From: Hofstenia miamia
Lineage: Eukaryota > Xenacoelomorpha > Acoela
Reading direction: 5' to 3'
Assembly: GCA_004352715.1 (NCBI GenBank)
Contig: SCFE01000024.1
Span: 563,457 to 627,456, forward strand
DNA length: 64,000 bases
Shown here: in pieces, positions 23,801 to 35,100 of the stretch
Position numbering within the stretch: position 1 is the first letter of the stretch
Layout of the letters: each line of letters starts with the position of its first letter
Program-made: the position numbers and the translations under genes
Notes under the pieces: model-generated
Seen by the model: the letters and a program-made list of their open reading frames with translations, nothing else
The model's database searches: none
Told to the model about the DNA's origin: nothing

Positions 23801-26800
23801 TTCTCCATACCTAACATTCATCTAATTATAAGATTTCAAACCAATGGAGAGAAAGTCTGAGGAGGTGGTGGCGCAGAGGTACGCATCTATGGGACAGAGC
23901 CGGTAATGGATTAAATGCAAAACTGAAAGAAGAGGCTCTTCTCTATCACGTGTCGCTCTTAGAATTGTTTCAGAATTTTGCAATGAGAGCAAATCAAAGT
24001 TGCATTGTTTAATTTTGGAAGCCTTTTATAAGCATTTAAAAAAAATTCAAGAAGCTAAATTTTTATAAAATGTTTGGATTGTTTAAGACTGAACGTAAAT
24101 AAGCAACGATTATTTTGAAAAGAAGATCGATTACCAGATATGTGAAGTAGTAATGAGTGATGATTTTATAGAAAATTTTTCTCAAAGCCAGATCGAACAG
24201 CAACCAGAAATTCATTGCCTGAATACAATTCCAAAGTTAAGAAATTTTAATCCAGTAAGGTAAACCTAGTTCAGCGATCTGAATTTAGATGCAAAACTTT
24301 CTTTTGAAAAATATTCATTTAATTAATAAATTTATTCAAGTTAAATGTAAGAATAATACAATAATAAAAATATCAACATCTCTTTAATACATATTTTAAT
24401 TTTCCTTAATTTGTTTAAGGTGCAAGTTACAAGCTATGTGGTTAATTATAAACTAAATAGTTATACTCATGAGACATAATTGTAATTTTACATAATTACA
24501 TTTTTCTTTCAATATTAATGAGCTGTCATGAAAATCTGACGAATTGAAAATCTGATGGCTTAGTGAATGCATGCATTACAAGCGTACTGGATTCAGGTTT
24601 CTGAATGTAGAACCGAAATCTTAAACTGGGAGAATATTATTTATACAGTCATATATAATTATATTATGGATCAATAATCATGTAGTTTTGTAAATAAATA
24701 TATTTTGCAAATCATATATTTGTCCAATTGGGGCTACAAATATTAGAACTGAAAAAACTCCAATTAGTTGAGGAATATTTTTTGTTGTTGTCTATCCAAT
24801 ATTTTAAAATGATCGTTTTAATCTGACCAGGTGCAGACATAGCTTATTGTTTGTATTAATTTACAATCAAATTCTAACTTTGCTGCTGGCATAGAATTTG
24901 GATCATTAATGCAAGACAATGAATTGTTAAATACTAAAGAGACATTTCTTAATTAGTAATAGAGAGAAAATTGCCAAGTACACGTTTTATCTAAATTTCC
25001 ATTAATTATGCAAACGTAGTTAGATTCATATATATTTGGTGTAAATAGATGCTTCAACTGCTGTGAGCAGAAATAAAATTAATTGATCAACTTTAATTAG
25101 TTTCCAATTTTAATTGCATAAATATTTAAAAAAATTGAAAACTAAAAAAGTAGCAATAGGAATACTTATTGCAGATTGCAATTTTTTTCTGAATGGGTTA
25201 TAATGCCATAGGTGTATTTTATGTTCAATTTGCTTTCCTCCAATCAGATTTCTTATAGAAAAGAAAAACCCATGAGTGATTCTAAATTGGCGCTCATATT
25301 ATAGGTTTTTCTTTATAAGTTATTTCCGAAGGCTGGAAAGCTTACTAACATGCTCGAGCTAATTNTTACTATAATCAGATATTAGGAAAACTTGTTGGAG
25401 ATTAAGAGTGATATGTACTGTGTGCTTTTAAATACATCTCTAGATATTTTTTATAAATATGAACTAATCTGAGATTTTGTTGTCAAATAGTATATGTTTA
25501 TACCACACAGTGAACATTGATTCTGTATAAATCACTTTATGGATTTGGTATCTTAATGTGAACTTAGCCCACACAGACTTTGGTTTAATCCCTTAATTGC
25601 TGCAAGACATAACANGTTTTTCTTTATAAGTTATTTCCGAAGGCTGGAAAGCTTACTAACATGCTCGAGCTAATTTATGTTTGCATGGAAATGATAAGTT
25701 TTCACTTATGTAAGGAAAAACGTATTGTCTAAACAGGCCTATATTTCTATAAAATTTTGTAATTGCAGTTTCAAAGAAACAATAATAAACGTAGGTAACT
25801 GCATGGATTAAAACCACGTCAGTGGAATTCATGAAAGAATAACAATGAAAACCCAAAGCCTTATTAAAATTAACTAATTCGATACATGTATAGTTTTGTC
25901 ATAATTGTATTAAAATGCTTCATTTGTTCTAAACAAGCCCCAAAATTTTAACATGGCATATAACAAAGTATGAAACGTTTAGTTTTTATCATTTTTTATT
26001 TATATTTAACAAAATTGCAGTGTACCTTTTTAATGTTGAGAGCGCAACCTGTTCTTACATCTCGCTGACTATCCACGAAACGTTCGATCTGCTTTGTTGC
26101 ATGGGATAGGGTTTTATCCCAGATCTCAGAGTTAATGGAAGTATCAAAATTTGAAAGCGAACCAACAATATTGTCAAGATTCAAACCAACAACCATGCAA
26201 GAGTATTTCCAAAATATATATGGCAGGTAAAAGAAAGCCCCTAAACTCATGTGTTTAATAAGTATGTATTTTAACCGTGATGGAGAATTGCAATTTAGTT
26301 TAATATNTTAATGTGAACTTAGCCCACACAGACTTTGGTTTAATCCCTTAATTGCTGCAAGACATAACATTCTCTTTTACAATCATTCTAGCATAAGGAT
26401 GAAAGCTATAATTATTGTCAAATAGTATTGTTGACAACGCCATTAGAAAACTAGAAAACTTGAAGTAAATTGTACAAATGTCTTTAGTAACAAACAAAAA
26501 TCTACACAGAACTTTATAATTAATCTGAACTGTTATAAGCGCCTAAAAAAATCTTTGTTGTTTGTTAAACATTTAAGTAAATAACATGTTCAAGCGTTTA
26601 GTGAAATGAAACTGATTCGATAATTTAAAATTTTTTTTATAAATACCCATAACTATAAGGATGACTGGAGTCCATTGATAATAACGGATGACTTGAATGT
26701 TGTCCCTTCTCCCAGCGTAAATATCGTTATTGAATGAGACGAAGTAGTTGTTTTCCAAGAAACAGATGATGTTAGAGTACTCCACCCAATTTGATGAAAA

Positions 26801-29800
26801 ATGACTAGGACACCAACAGTTTAACGGAGAACCTAAGCGAGACCTTAAAGCTTTACTATGCGAAAATTTATCAATAATTTAAAATGAAACAATTCATGTG
26901 TAAATTATATTAACAAATATATCAGAATATTGCATCGTACATAAGAATGGACTATCATATAACATCGCTATTTGCCGTAATAGAATTTTCTTTATGATAT
27001 TACCTATACTGTTATAAGCAATACCATATTTATTTTTACCGGTCTTCTCTAATAAGCTCATATTATTCAAAAGCGAATAATTATGTTCCAGATATGAAGT
27101 GTAGACTACATAGATAATTAGCTCAGGTGACATTCGCCACACATTTGTGTTTTAACGTTTTCATGGATGTTTCTTGTTACATAGAGACGTGTGCAAACAG
27201 CTTCCTTCATGTTCAATAGGAATTTTATTTTTGCTCAGCACTGCATTAAACCTCTGTTCAATTCTGATAACATTTTGAAGGAAAGATTATGAAATTTATA
27301 ATATAAATGTTAGATTAGCCGTTAGATTAAATTTTATAAAGCAATTTGCGCATAAAATTTCGCTAAATAATTAAGTCAGTGATTTCACATGGCGTAAAAC
27401 TCGTCTAATGAAGCCCACTAGGTAGATCAATTTGCCATTAGAATGGGAAAAGTAAAATGAGCCCGCACGATTATCAAGTTTGTTCAGTGGAGTAGGGATA
27501 CCCATGACGCTCGTGGGAGCGGTGGGGTTGGTGATGATGAAGTCATCACCCCATTGGTTTCATGATATTCAAGCATAAGAGGTTGTTATTATTGATGAAA
27601 TTCATTTGGCCAGTCTAATGAGTAGGGGATCCAAAACTAAGCCTCTAAAATATTAAAATATAACGTGATATTTATTCAACGCATGAACTATAAATTTCTT
27701 AAATTTCAAAAATAAAACATATATTTTAGTTTATAAGTNATATATATATATATATATCTATATATCGGATATTTTAAACTAAAAATTAGTACATTAGACA
27801 ACAGAAATGCCAAATACATTCAATATTGTTATAAAATTAAACCAAGTTACTATAATCAGATATTAGGAAAACTTGTTGGAGATTAAGAGTGATATGTACN
27901 ATTTATAATATAAATGTTAGATTAGCCGTTAGATTAAATTTTATAAAGCAATTTGCGCATAAAATTTCGCTAAATAATTAAGTCAGTGATTTCACATGGC
28001 GTAAAACTCGTCTAATGAAGCCCACTAGGTAGATCAATTTGCCATTAGAATGGGAAAAGTAAAATGAGCCCGCACGATTATCAAGTTTGTTCAGTGGAGT
28101 AGGGATACCCATGACGCTCGTGGGAGCGGTGGGGTTGGTGATGATGAAGTCATCACCCCATTGGTTTCATGATATTCAAGCATAAGAGGTTGTTATTATT
28201 GATGAAATTCATTTGGCCAGTCTAATGAGTAGGGGATCCAAAACTAAGCCTCTAAAATATTAAAATATAACGTGATATTTATTCAACGCATGAACTATAA
28301 ATTTCTTAAATTTCAAAAATAAAACATATATTTTAGTTTATAAGTTGAAATAATAAATGAAGTCTTTCCAGATAATACTTGAATGAAGATTTAAAATATG
28401 AATTTCCAAAAAATAATTCAATAGCTTCATAGTTATAATGAAAGTGCTATCATGTATGTACATAATTTTGTTTATCTGAAACACCGGTTGCGATTGGAAA
28501 GCTCTCAAGTTTCGTAGAAATGAGGTATTTTGAAGCTTTATGAAGCAAAAATTTGGAGTGTAATTTTCTTGAAAAGGGGACCATTCAACATCTCTATAAT
28601 AGCCTAATAAAAAAACACTGTTCATGACTACGTTTACGACAATAAGCTCTTTGTAGATTATAGTGGCAGTGTTCTATGCATGAAAATGTATGAGAAAACC
28701 TAAAATTAACTAGGTAGCTTCCAATCCACGAGTCAATACAGACAACATATCGAATAAAATATATGAGAGGTTCTTGTATAAACCATGAGGTATGATTTAG
28801 GCAAATAATGAACACAGATCATTAGTTGCATACACCACAAAATTTGGAACATTCTTCTTTTCTGTATATTTATAAAATAATTATAGCTGTCAAGTGTCAT
28901 TTTTAAATGAAAATTTTCCATCTAAAATGTTATTAAAATATATCTAGTTTATACTTTAAAAAAATTCAGCATTATCAATTGAAAGCAGGTAAAATTTATT
29001 AGTGAATTAAATGGGGCAGAGTGTCATTCAATCCATCGTGAATTTTATTGGTTTACTCAATAATTCGGGTCAGAAGAGATAAATATTTACACAGAACTGG
29101 GTTATTTATGCTTCATTTGAAATTAATTACTCAAATTTATTAAGCAACCCATGGATTCTAGTTATTTTTGTAAAATACCATGATAACTAGTTCTGTCAAT
29201 ATTGTTCAGCAAGTAATGATGTGGATTTTCTATATATCATGCAGTCGTGTATGCAAGCAAGTGTTATCAATGTGTCCCAGTTATATCAAAATGCTAAAAT
29301 TTCAAAGAAAAAATGTCATTTTATATTTGAAACACTGTGCTTCAACAGCTACCATATAACTTAGCCCCATAACCTCTAGGGTGAAGGGAAAATTGCGTAC
29401 ATCCTAGAGGTCTGAGTTGCTGCAACAATCTGATAAATTCAATTTATTTAACTAGCATTGCGAAATTTCATCGAAACCTAACTATGTAATGGGATTATTT
29501 ATAATTATCAAAATTTCTGGAAATTCTGAGTACATGCATATACAATTTTAAGAGAGAGCATTAAAATTAAGATTTTATGAAGCTAAAAAACTACAATAGC
29601 CTTTAATGTAGTGTTATTCTTCACATCACCAACAAAAAGAAAAGGAAAAAATTTGAGAAATAATTCACAAATCTTACTGCTAGTTTATGTTGTTCGGACC
29701 GCATGAAATAAATGCTTAGTTGATAAATGAAATTTTACATTAAATTTAATGTTATTCATTCTCTACTCACGGAATAGTATTTATTTTAATATTTATGTTT

Positions 29801-30523
29801 ATGAAAACAAAGTCAGCACACAACCACTAAAAATGTGCCAATGATTGAGATTGACAGCGGGTGAGTTCCCTCTCCAGAATTTTAAGCACCTGATCTGAAT
29901 TTTATCCATAGTGACGTTTATAGTTTCCCAGATTCTAATACATTCCGGTCATTACAATGCATTATTTATGAACTTTTCAAAAAGTCCTTTGATAGACAAC
30001 TTCGTTTCAGATTATTTAGGTTCCTGACTTTCCTAAGTAAATACAAACTCAATATTTATATGCATAATGATTTTTAAAACTGATCAAAAAAGTTGGAAAT
30101 TTATTCTCAGAAAACCTACAAATTCAGTGATGCTTACCTTGCCCAAATTTTAACTGTTGATAAACATATTCAAAATGAAGCATAAATTACTACTAAATAT
30201 ATATATATATAGATTTATAGTACAAAATAGTACAAAATTACCCTATTATTTGATTTTATAAAGTACACCATTTTATGTTGTGCACCATTAATAGCACAAT
30301 GGATATTGCTAGTATATTAATTTGCAAATACTTCAGATATTAGATTCCGATTACATATATAACATTTAAGAAACATACCTGCATACATTTTACTACTGAT
30401 AAGAAAACCGAAGAAAATACATATTAAGGATGTATATTTGTAGTTCAGCCGATCCACAATGTCGCCATCATAGCCCTCTTTGTATTTGAGATTGAGGATT
30501 GAACGAATCAAATGCGAGAGCAT
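11108..30523 (-). CDS. Innexin gap-junction protein (six exons, 471 aa)
   Basis: Innexins form hexameric channels in the plasma membrane and dock between cells as gap junctions. Joining 30523-30379, 26832-26647, 26240-26026, 18134-17867, 14985-14645 and 11368-11108 gives 1416 nt with every GT-AG junction in phase. Family marks: [11 protein letters not shown] (21-31); TM1 about 29-48; first loop with NCWCPSHF (53-60) and Cys72; YYQWTP (99-104) opening TM2; [10 protein letters not shown]3 about 193-214; second loop [13 protein letters not shown] with Cys264 and Cys281; YNEKIF (288-293) and TM4 to about 313; [12 protein letters not shown] in the tail. An in-frame TAA lies 18 bp before the ATG. 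Oddities: an extra Cys56 in the first loop and long introns filled with transposons. Length suits the family. I do not assign a paralogue name. Confidence 0.93.
12684..12869. repeat. (TA)n with TATG interruptions
   Basis: Long alternating tract running into the N gap at 12870. The Tyr/Ile/Met/Cys repeat frames on it are not genes. Confidence 0.95.
12870..12927. other. Assembly gap (58 N)
   Basis: A run of N at the end of a TA/TATG repeat. Confidence 0.98.
14645..14985 (-). CDS. Innexin exon 5 (residues 272-385)
   Basis: Acceptor TTTTAG|GAAATC completes Gly272; donor LLE|GTAAGT, phase 0. It encodes the end of the second loop ([20 protein letters not shown]), TM4 ([20 protein letters not shown]) and the conserved cytoplasmic [17 protein letters not shown] segment. 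Confidence 0.95.
14986..17866 (-). other. Innexin intron 4
   Basis: About 2.9 kb and A+T-rich. A weak pair of hAT-style ends at 15399 and 16489 is described separately. Otherwise no feature is recognisable. Confidence 0.7.
15399..16489. mobile_element. Possible decayed hAT-like element
   Basis: The left end reads tagagttaggcggtacggta. The complement of the right end reads tagggccttgcggtatgcag. Spacing and the shared TAG-G-GCGGTA pattern fit a worn hAT-type terminal repeat. The expected 8-bp duplication is not convincing and no transposase frame is visible. Confidence 0.25.
17867..18134 (-). CDS. Innexin exon 4 (residues 183-271)
   Basis: Acceptor CTTTAG|GTATGC, donor ATGG|GTAACT, phase 1. 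It encodes TM3 ([30 protein letters not shown]) and the start of the second extracellular loop ([15 protein letters not shown]), including Cys264. Confidence 0.93.
19540..20426 (-). pseudogene. Tc1-like transposase, inactivated
   Basis: The N-terminal helix-turn-helix pair reads [20 protein letters not shown], then [13 protein letters not shown], stop, VSRSVTRY, then [15 protein letters not shown] frameshift leads to [12 protein letters not shown] (from 20148). The catalytic DDE core lies in the 327-N gap (19703-20029). The C-terminus is intact: [20 protein letters not shown] then GEHTKY and a stop at 19540, the classic Tc1 ending. The start codon is lost (in-frame TGA just upstream at 20427-20429). 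At least two stops and one frameshift make it non-functional. Confidence 0.88.
19703..20029. other. Assembly gap (327 N) in transposase
   Basis: The gap removes the catalytic core of the Tc1 transposase, so its D-D-E spacing cannot be read. Confidence 0.98.
20776..20805. repeat. (TA)n tract
   Basis: Uninterrupted TA repeat between the Tc1 element and the mariner fragment. A shorter one directly follows the Tc1 right end (20625-20645). Confidence 0.95.
20940..21230 (+). pseudogene. Mariner transposase N-terminal fragment
   Basis: The frame reads [42 protein letters not shown], stop, [14 protein letters not shown] and then [13 protein letters not shown]. This follows the second DNA-binding helix region of mariner transposases (ENI..I..LI..D...TVREI...L.IS..S...IL...L...KV.A.WVPH). 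One in-frame stop replaces the residue after KN. The catalytic domain and inverted repeats are absent, so only a fragment remains, inside innexin intron 3. Confidence 0.72.
21231..23855. other. No gene seen (within intron 3)
   Basis: A+T-rich, with a TA tract at 22160-22186 and a moderately G+C-richer patch at 21535-21720 of unknown nature. No supportable exon. Confidence 0.5.
23860..24020 (+). repeat. Possible tRNA-derived SINE
   Basis: The sequence tggcgcagagg at 23869-23879 is a perfect match to the RNA polymerase III A-box consensus (TRGYNNARNNG). It is followed by tacgcatctatgggacagag, which resembles the D-arm to anticodon-arm part of a tRNA. The expected B box (GGTTCGANNCC) is degraded to ggtaatggattaa. 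A tRNA-unrelated body would follow. No cloverleaf closes, so this is not a tRNA gene. Confidence 0.4.
25305..25675. other. Unmerged contig ends: 60-bp overlap and joins
   Basis: 25305-25364, which ends at N25365, is identical to 25616-25675, which begins right after N25615. The contig left of 25365 should therefore continue at 25676. The small contig 25366-25614 between them is misplaced. Confidence 0.9.
25366..25614. other. Misplaced 249-bp contig
   Basis: Its first 53 bp equal 27847-27899 (the end of contig 27740-27899). Its last 62 bp, 25553-25614, equal 26308-26369 (the start of the next large contig). It should lie between those two. No coding content. Confidence 0.9.
26026..26240 (-). 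CDS. Innexin exon 3 (residues 111-182)
   Basis: Acceptor GAGTTTAG|GGGC, donor AAAAG|GTACAC, phase 0. It encodes the rest of TM2 ([11 protein letters not shown]) and the cytoplasmic loop, which is hydrophilic with a [15 protein letters not shown] stretch likely to be helical. Confidence 0.9.
26307..26307. other. Single-N join
   Basis: Separates the contig carrying innexin exon 3 from the contig carrying exon 2. Overlap evidence places two other contigs (27740-27899, then 25366-25614) in this join. Confidence 0.8.
26647..26832 (-). CDS. Innexin exon 2 (residues 49-110)
   Basis: It begins after CGCTTAG| and completes the split Gly49. It encodes the first extracellular loop (NCWCPSHF, then Cys72) and the YYQWTP start of TM2, ending ATGG|GTATTT, phase 1. 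The docking-loop cysteines are 54 and 72, and Cys56 is additional. Confidence 0.92.
26833..30378 (-). other. Innexin intron 1
   Basis: Non-coding, with a short TA tract at about 30198-30212. Its length is inflated because 27294-27738 is repeated exactly at 27901-28345 as an unmerged contig overlap. No other gene seen. Confidence 0.8.
27294..28345. repeat. 445-bp exact direct repeat (unmerged contig overlap)
   Basis: 27294-27738 and 27901-28345 are identical as far as I can compare. The first ends at N27739 and the second starts right after N27900. This is an overlap that the assembler did not merge, not a biological duplication. The interposed 27740-27899 begins with a TA tract. Confidence 0.9.
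30379..30523 (-). CDS. Innexin exon 1 (residues 1-48)
   Basis: The ATG at 30523 follows an in-frame TAA. The exon encodes the cytoplasmic N-terminus and most of TM1 ([17 protein letters not shown]) and ends GCAG|GTATGT, phase 1. The [11 protein letters not shown] stretch is a hallmark of the innexin N-terminus. A 5' non-coding exon cannot be excluded. Confidence 0.92.
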
Positions 30524-32089
30524 TACACTAAATGTGTGTTGTTAGTTAAGGTTTCCAGTGTAGTTTCTAAATATACATAAATATTGGTAGAGACAAGCGC
30601 GTCAATAGTTATTTGACAGTTTGGCAATTTTACGATCCTCTTGTTGTTTTTTTAGGAAAGTAATTGATGTCATTTACGCTGATTTTGGGTTAGTTTAGTA
30701 AATATGTTACACAAAAATGTCAAACTAGGAATTTTTATTGTTTGTGAAACTCTAAAAATTGATGGCTTCTAAGTAGCGTTAGTAAGATATTTCTTAGTGT
30801 AAACACATGTACTCTTCTTACAAACGTTGAAGATCAGAATAATATCAGTGCTTTTGAACCTTGCCATTTTTAGGAAACCATTATTCTGCGAATTGAATGA
30901 TCTTCGCTGATTATTAAATATATATGTAAAGATCTATCTTGCAACTTTATTAGTGCAAGATATACAGTAGAAGAAAGGGAGGTAATATTTGTCAATATGA
31001 TAGCTAATGCAATACCGTTTAAACTTCAAAAACTTGAGGTATGTTTTTGTGGAACTTCTGAAATACTTAAAAATGTTAAAAATTCTTAAAATTTTGTAAA
31101 AGTATGTGAATTTATCAATAATATTATGAGTACCTTTTGAAAATTTGTAATAAATATGATAGCAAATATAATATTTTTGAGAAAAATTTAGCTGGCGAGA
31201 AATGAATTACAACTATTCTCATCTTGGATCCGCCACTGATTGATATGCTATAATATAATAGATTGCTTAGTGACTTGATACGTTTACGGACACAAATCAT
31301 GTGAGCTCTAACGGTAAAATAGAATATATTTTAGTCACATTGGTGTAATCAATCAATTATATAAAAATGTTCAAAATTTCTGGTTCTAACTCCATTTTAT
31401 CGTAATCAATTTGGTTCTCTTCGTCATTAAAATTTGATAAACTTTTTTGCGGTCATTCTCATTTAGTGCTTCCTTTATAAAAATGTTATGTCTAAAATAA
31501 CGAAGATGATAGCACCTGGCTAAAATTTTTATTTATCCGAAAAATTATTCCATTCCAAAATAACGGAGATTTTTTGCATGACAGCACTTGCCAATTCTAT
31601 TTAAATCGAAAAATAGATTTGCACATTTAACACAAAGAAACTCTTAAATTTTATCTTTTTGTTCATGTTTTTTAGGTAACAGAAGGTAGTTCATTTTTCA
31701 TTTGATTGCTTTTAGAATTGATAGGGCGATTTGAAGTATTATATTTATTTTTACTTGAAAAAATGCTTCAAAGAATAAATTTCAAAAGCTGATTTTTCAT
31801 TTAATCGGTTTAGTCGTTAATTAATAACACGATTTCCAGATAAGCTTATCTCTGTCGACATAAGAATTACAGTAAGGTAAACCATTTCTTTGATATTGTG
31901 TAATTAATTCAATCCATGGCAAAAATCATTTACTACATTTTTTAATCTAATTGACAAGTTTTACAGATGAAACATTTGTAGTAGTATGAGTGTGTAACCT
32001 CATTAATTCAAGTACGACAACATAAAAATCACAGATTTTGAAACATGTGTAAAAAATTCTAAAATTACAGTAACTAAGCTGTGAAAACT

Positions 32090-32126
<37 letters not shown>

Positions 32127-32142
32127 GTGTATATATATATAT

Positions 32143-32176
<34 letters not shown>

Positions 32177-35100
32177 CTATTGTAGTAAATTAAAATATAG
32201 TAACGAAATTGCATAAAAAAGAATCAGCGAGCAGAGATCTGCAATATTAGGTAAACATACAAAATTTAAACACAATTGACGAATTTAAAAACCTGGGGTT
32301 TCCTCAGAAGTACTGAATTAACAATAATAAAATAGGTCAACTAGTTCAGTTTCATATTTTCCGAATGTGTATGCTTACATACTTGATTTTGCACCTGTAA
32401 TAAATATAAGGATTTCGAGAAAACTTACGGCCTAGTGCGATGCATTGGTAACAGAATTTGTGAAACAAATGGTTTGCGCCAGTTCTCTAACTAATTGCTG
32501 AGTTCATTTAAGAGTGAACAACATCCTGAATATTCAAATTATTCCCGGTTCACAGCATCGAATAAAATCCTGTTTCACTTACTCATTAGTCGGTTCTATT
32601 GTCATCTGTAATTCTGAGATGGATAGCGGCAAAATTGATTTTGACACTACAATGGCGGAAAGGCTCTTACCTTTACACCCTCCGGTACTTTAATCGCCAA
32701 TTTGCCATTTCTCTTAACAGTTTTAGCATCAAGAACAAAAAATCGATGAATTTAATCTTTTCGGAGGCAGCCATCTTAATCCAATTTTCTGAAGGAAAGT
32801 TGAAACGATATCGTAAAGGATGTATGACTCTAGCAAGGAATTATTTTAGTTGTCAGCAGGGATCCCAAGCCAAATCCGTGTATTAGGAATTGGATATTTA
32901 AATTTTTTTATTGTCATCCAAATCCCAATTTAATTCCCAAATCGTGATCCAATTGCCAAAAAATTTAACATTAAAGTTTATTGGAGTACAGATTTTGATA
33001 TTTTTTATAAAATCTAATAATTATTTTCAGTAATGCAAGAACATCTCCATTGCTTTAGGACAATTTTATTATAATCCTAAGAACCTATCAGTCATTGCAA
33101 GCATATATTACCTATTTCGTCTTGACCACATTTGCTTGGTTACCATAAATTCAATACCTACACGCCTTACAAATTGTAACCCAAACCCAAAATTTCCCAA
33201 TAAAAATCTGAATTTTGAGAAAACAGAATCCTAAGTCCCAATTCCGAAATACATGTCCAAACCTAATTTTGGCAAAATCCAAGAAAATTATAGTTGCTGG
33301 TTTCACAAACAGATGCTTTGGTTTATATTCTTATATTGAAATACAGATTGAAAACAAAAGAGAGTGACCCTTTCAGTATTTCAATACGAACATTGCTGTT
33401 CCTGTGCATTTTTGGAATAAATAATTCAATTTATCTGCATTGTTGGGATCAATAATAATCGTTATAACTAGATTGGTCAGAAATTATTATCTCAAAGCTA
33501 AGGTTGCAGCAGGTATTCTCAATATTACAGTGAATTGTCGCCACGCCTTTTAGCTTGCACGCATGCACGATTAGAAAAGCTGGTTAATGAAACGAATTGT
33601 TTTCTTTTGTTTATAACTACTACAGAAGATGTGTGTGCAACAAAAATGTTTATTTAAGATATTTAAATTAAGATCAATCAAAATTTGAAAATTTCCATTT
33701 TACAAAATATGCGTTATCTGCTCATTTTTATTTAAAACGACTATTTTCCTGTTCATGAGTAAACACATTCAAAATAATCATTGCTGCTGAAAATACTAGC
33801 AGAAAGTAATAACGCAATAATGGCAATATCTTATGAGAAAATTATGAGAAAAATTGGTTTGTTATTATGAATCTCGTTATTGGCTTATTCGTGTGTTTAA
33901 TATGTAGGCTTACACAATTTCAATTTTTACGGGCAATGCTCGGTTACGGCTACGAAATCTTCATTCAAAACCTGCTACAGACCTAACATAGAAATGTAAA
34001 TGTCTGTAAGAAATAGAGTTCTGCAGGCATTAAAACTCAACCAAGTGAAAGAAAACTGAGCTCGAAATTTTCAGTACTCACTGAATTATATCTTGAATTG
34101 CACATTTTTCTTCGATTTTTGCCTGTAATGCTGAAGAATCAATCGCATTTTTACTATTTATTTCATATCTCTGACTATCAAGCTTGGTTTCGCTTATTTA
34201 GTTTAACATGTATTTCTATCATTCTTTTTATGTAGTGTTGCTCAACATTTAGCAGAATTCTAGATAGTATTGGAACGATGCCGTGCTGTGCTGTACTGGT
34301 GCCCGTTGCGTACTTTCGTGCCGTGCTGGAGCCGAAAAATCAAGGCATGGTTTACAGAATATATTGCTTAGATTAAAGAGAAAAATAAGTCTAAGCAAAT
34401 TTGTAATTTGACTCGAATTTGCCAATTAAGGTTCCAAATCGATTCAAACCCAAAAAAATCAACTCGCAAGAGCCTAGTATATAAATCTAATTAATATGTT
34501 CAATTGCTGCAAGATAATAAAGTTCAGACAGAATTTACTCTTAATTAATATGGTGTTTGGTTCTTCTGAACTAGGTGTTATAATGAAGGGTTTTCAAAGT
34601 TTGAGACTTAAAGTACACCATGCGGAGGTTAGGGGTTCCAAGAGAGAAGCGCAGGGGCTCAGAACCAATCTCTTAAATATACAATAATTCAAAAGAAAGC
34701 GCCCCTAATAAAAAAGTTTACGTAAAATTTGCATTGTGCCTTAGCAACAATACAAGTGTCACATTTTAATAGGTTGATCATATAATAATTAAACAATGAA
34801 TACATATCAGCACCGTGGCTGCTGGCCATATTGAATTTGTATGGCTTTTTGAAATTTACTTGAATATTGTGCTTAACAATTTCAATAATATTTTCCATCA
34901 AATATTGCAAAACTGTTCGCAGGTTGAAAGTGGTATATCAAAATGCTGTTGGGTGTATGCGCATACTTGTGAGTGCAAAGTATAAATTCGATACGATGTG
35001 GGGTCGGGAATGAAAACTAGTGATCTCGTCCACAATCCTATAAATGTTTGTCCTTATTGAAATAATAGAACTAAACCAGCGTGACTCACACATTATCTAC

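Larger units (their letters stand above)
18135..26025 (-). other. Innexin intron 3 (about 7.9 kb)
   Basis: Contains a Tc1-like element (19387-20624), a mariner fragment (20940-21230), TA tracts (20626-20645, 20776-20805, 22160-22186), a possible SINE near 23860 and single-N joins at 25365 and 25615. No coding exon of the host gene was seen inside, and the flanking exons join in phase without one. Confidence 0.8.

Noticed and set aside
27525-27555. Short hairpin (ggtgatgatgaagtcatcacc)
   Set aside because: Small, isolated, and seen twice only because 27294-27738 is an unmerged overlap of 27901-28345.
28594-28921. Minus-strand frames of 62-73 residues in innexin intron 1
   Set aside because: No innexin-like motifs, no good splice borders, and exons 1 and 2 join in phase without them.
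34596-34680. B-box-like ggggttccaagaga suggesting a tRNA or SINE
   Set aside because: No A box at the right distance and no cloverleaf. Too weak to annotate.
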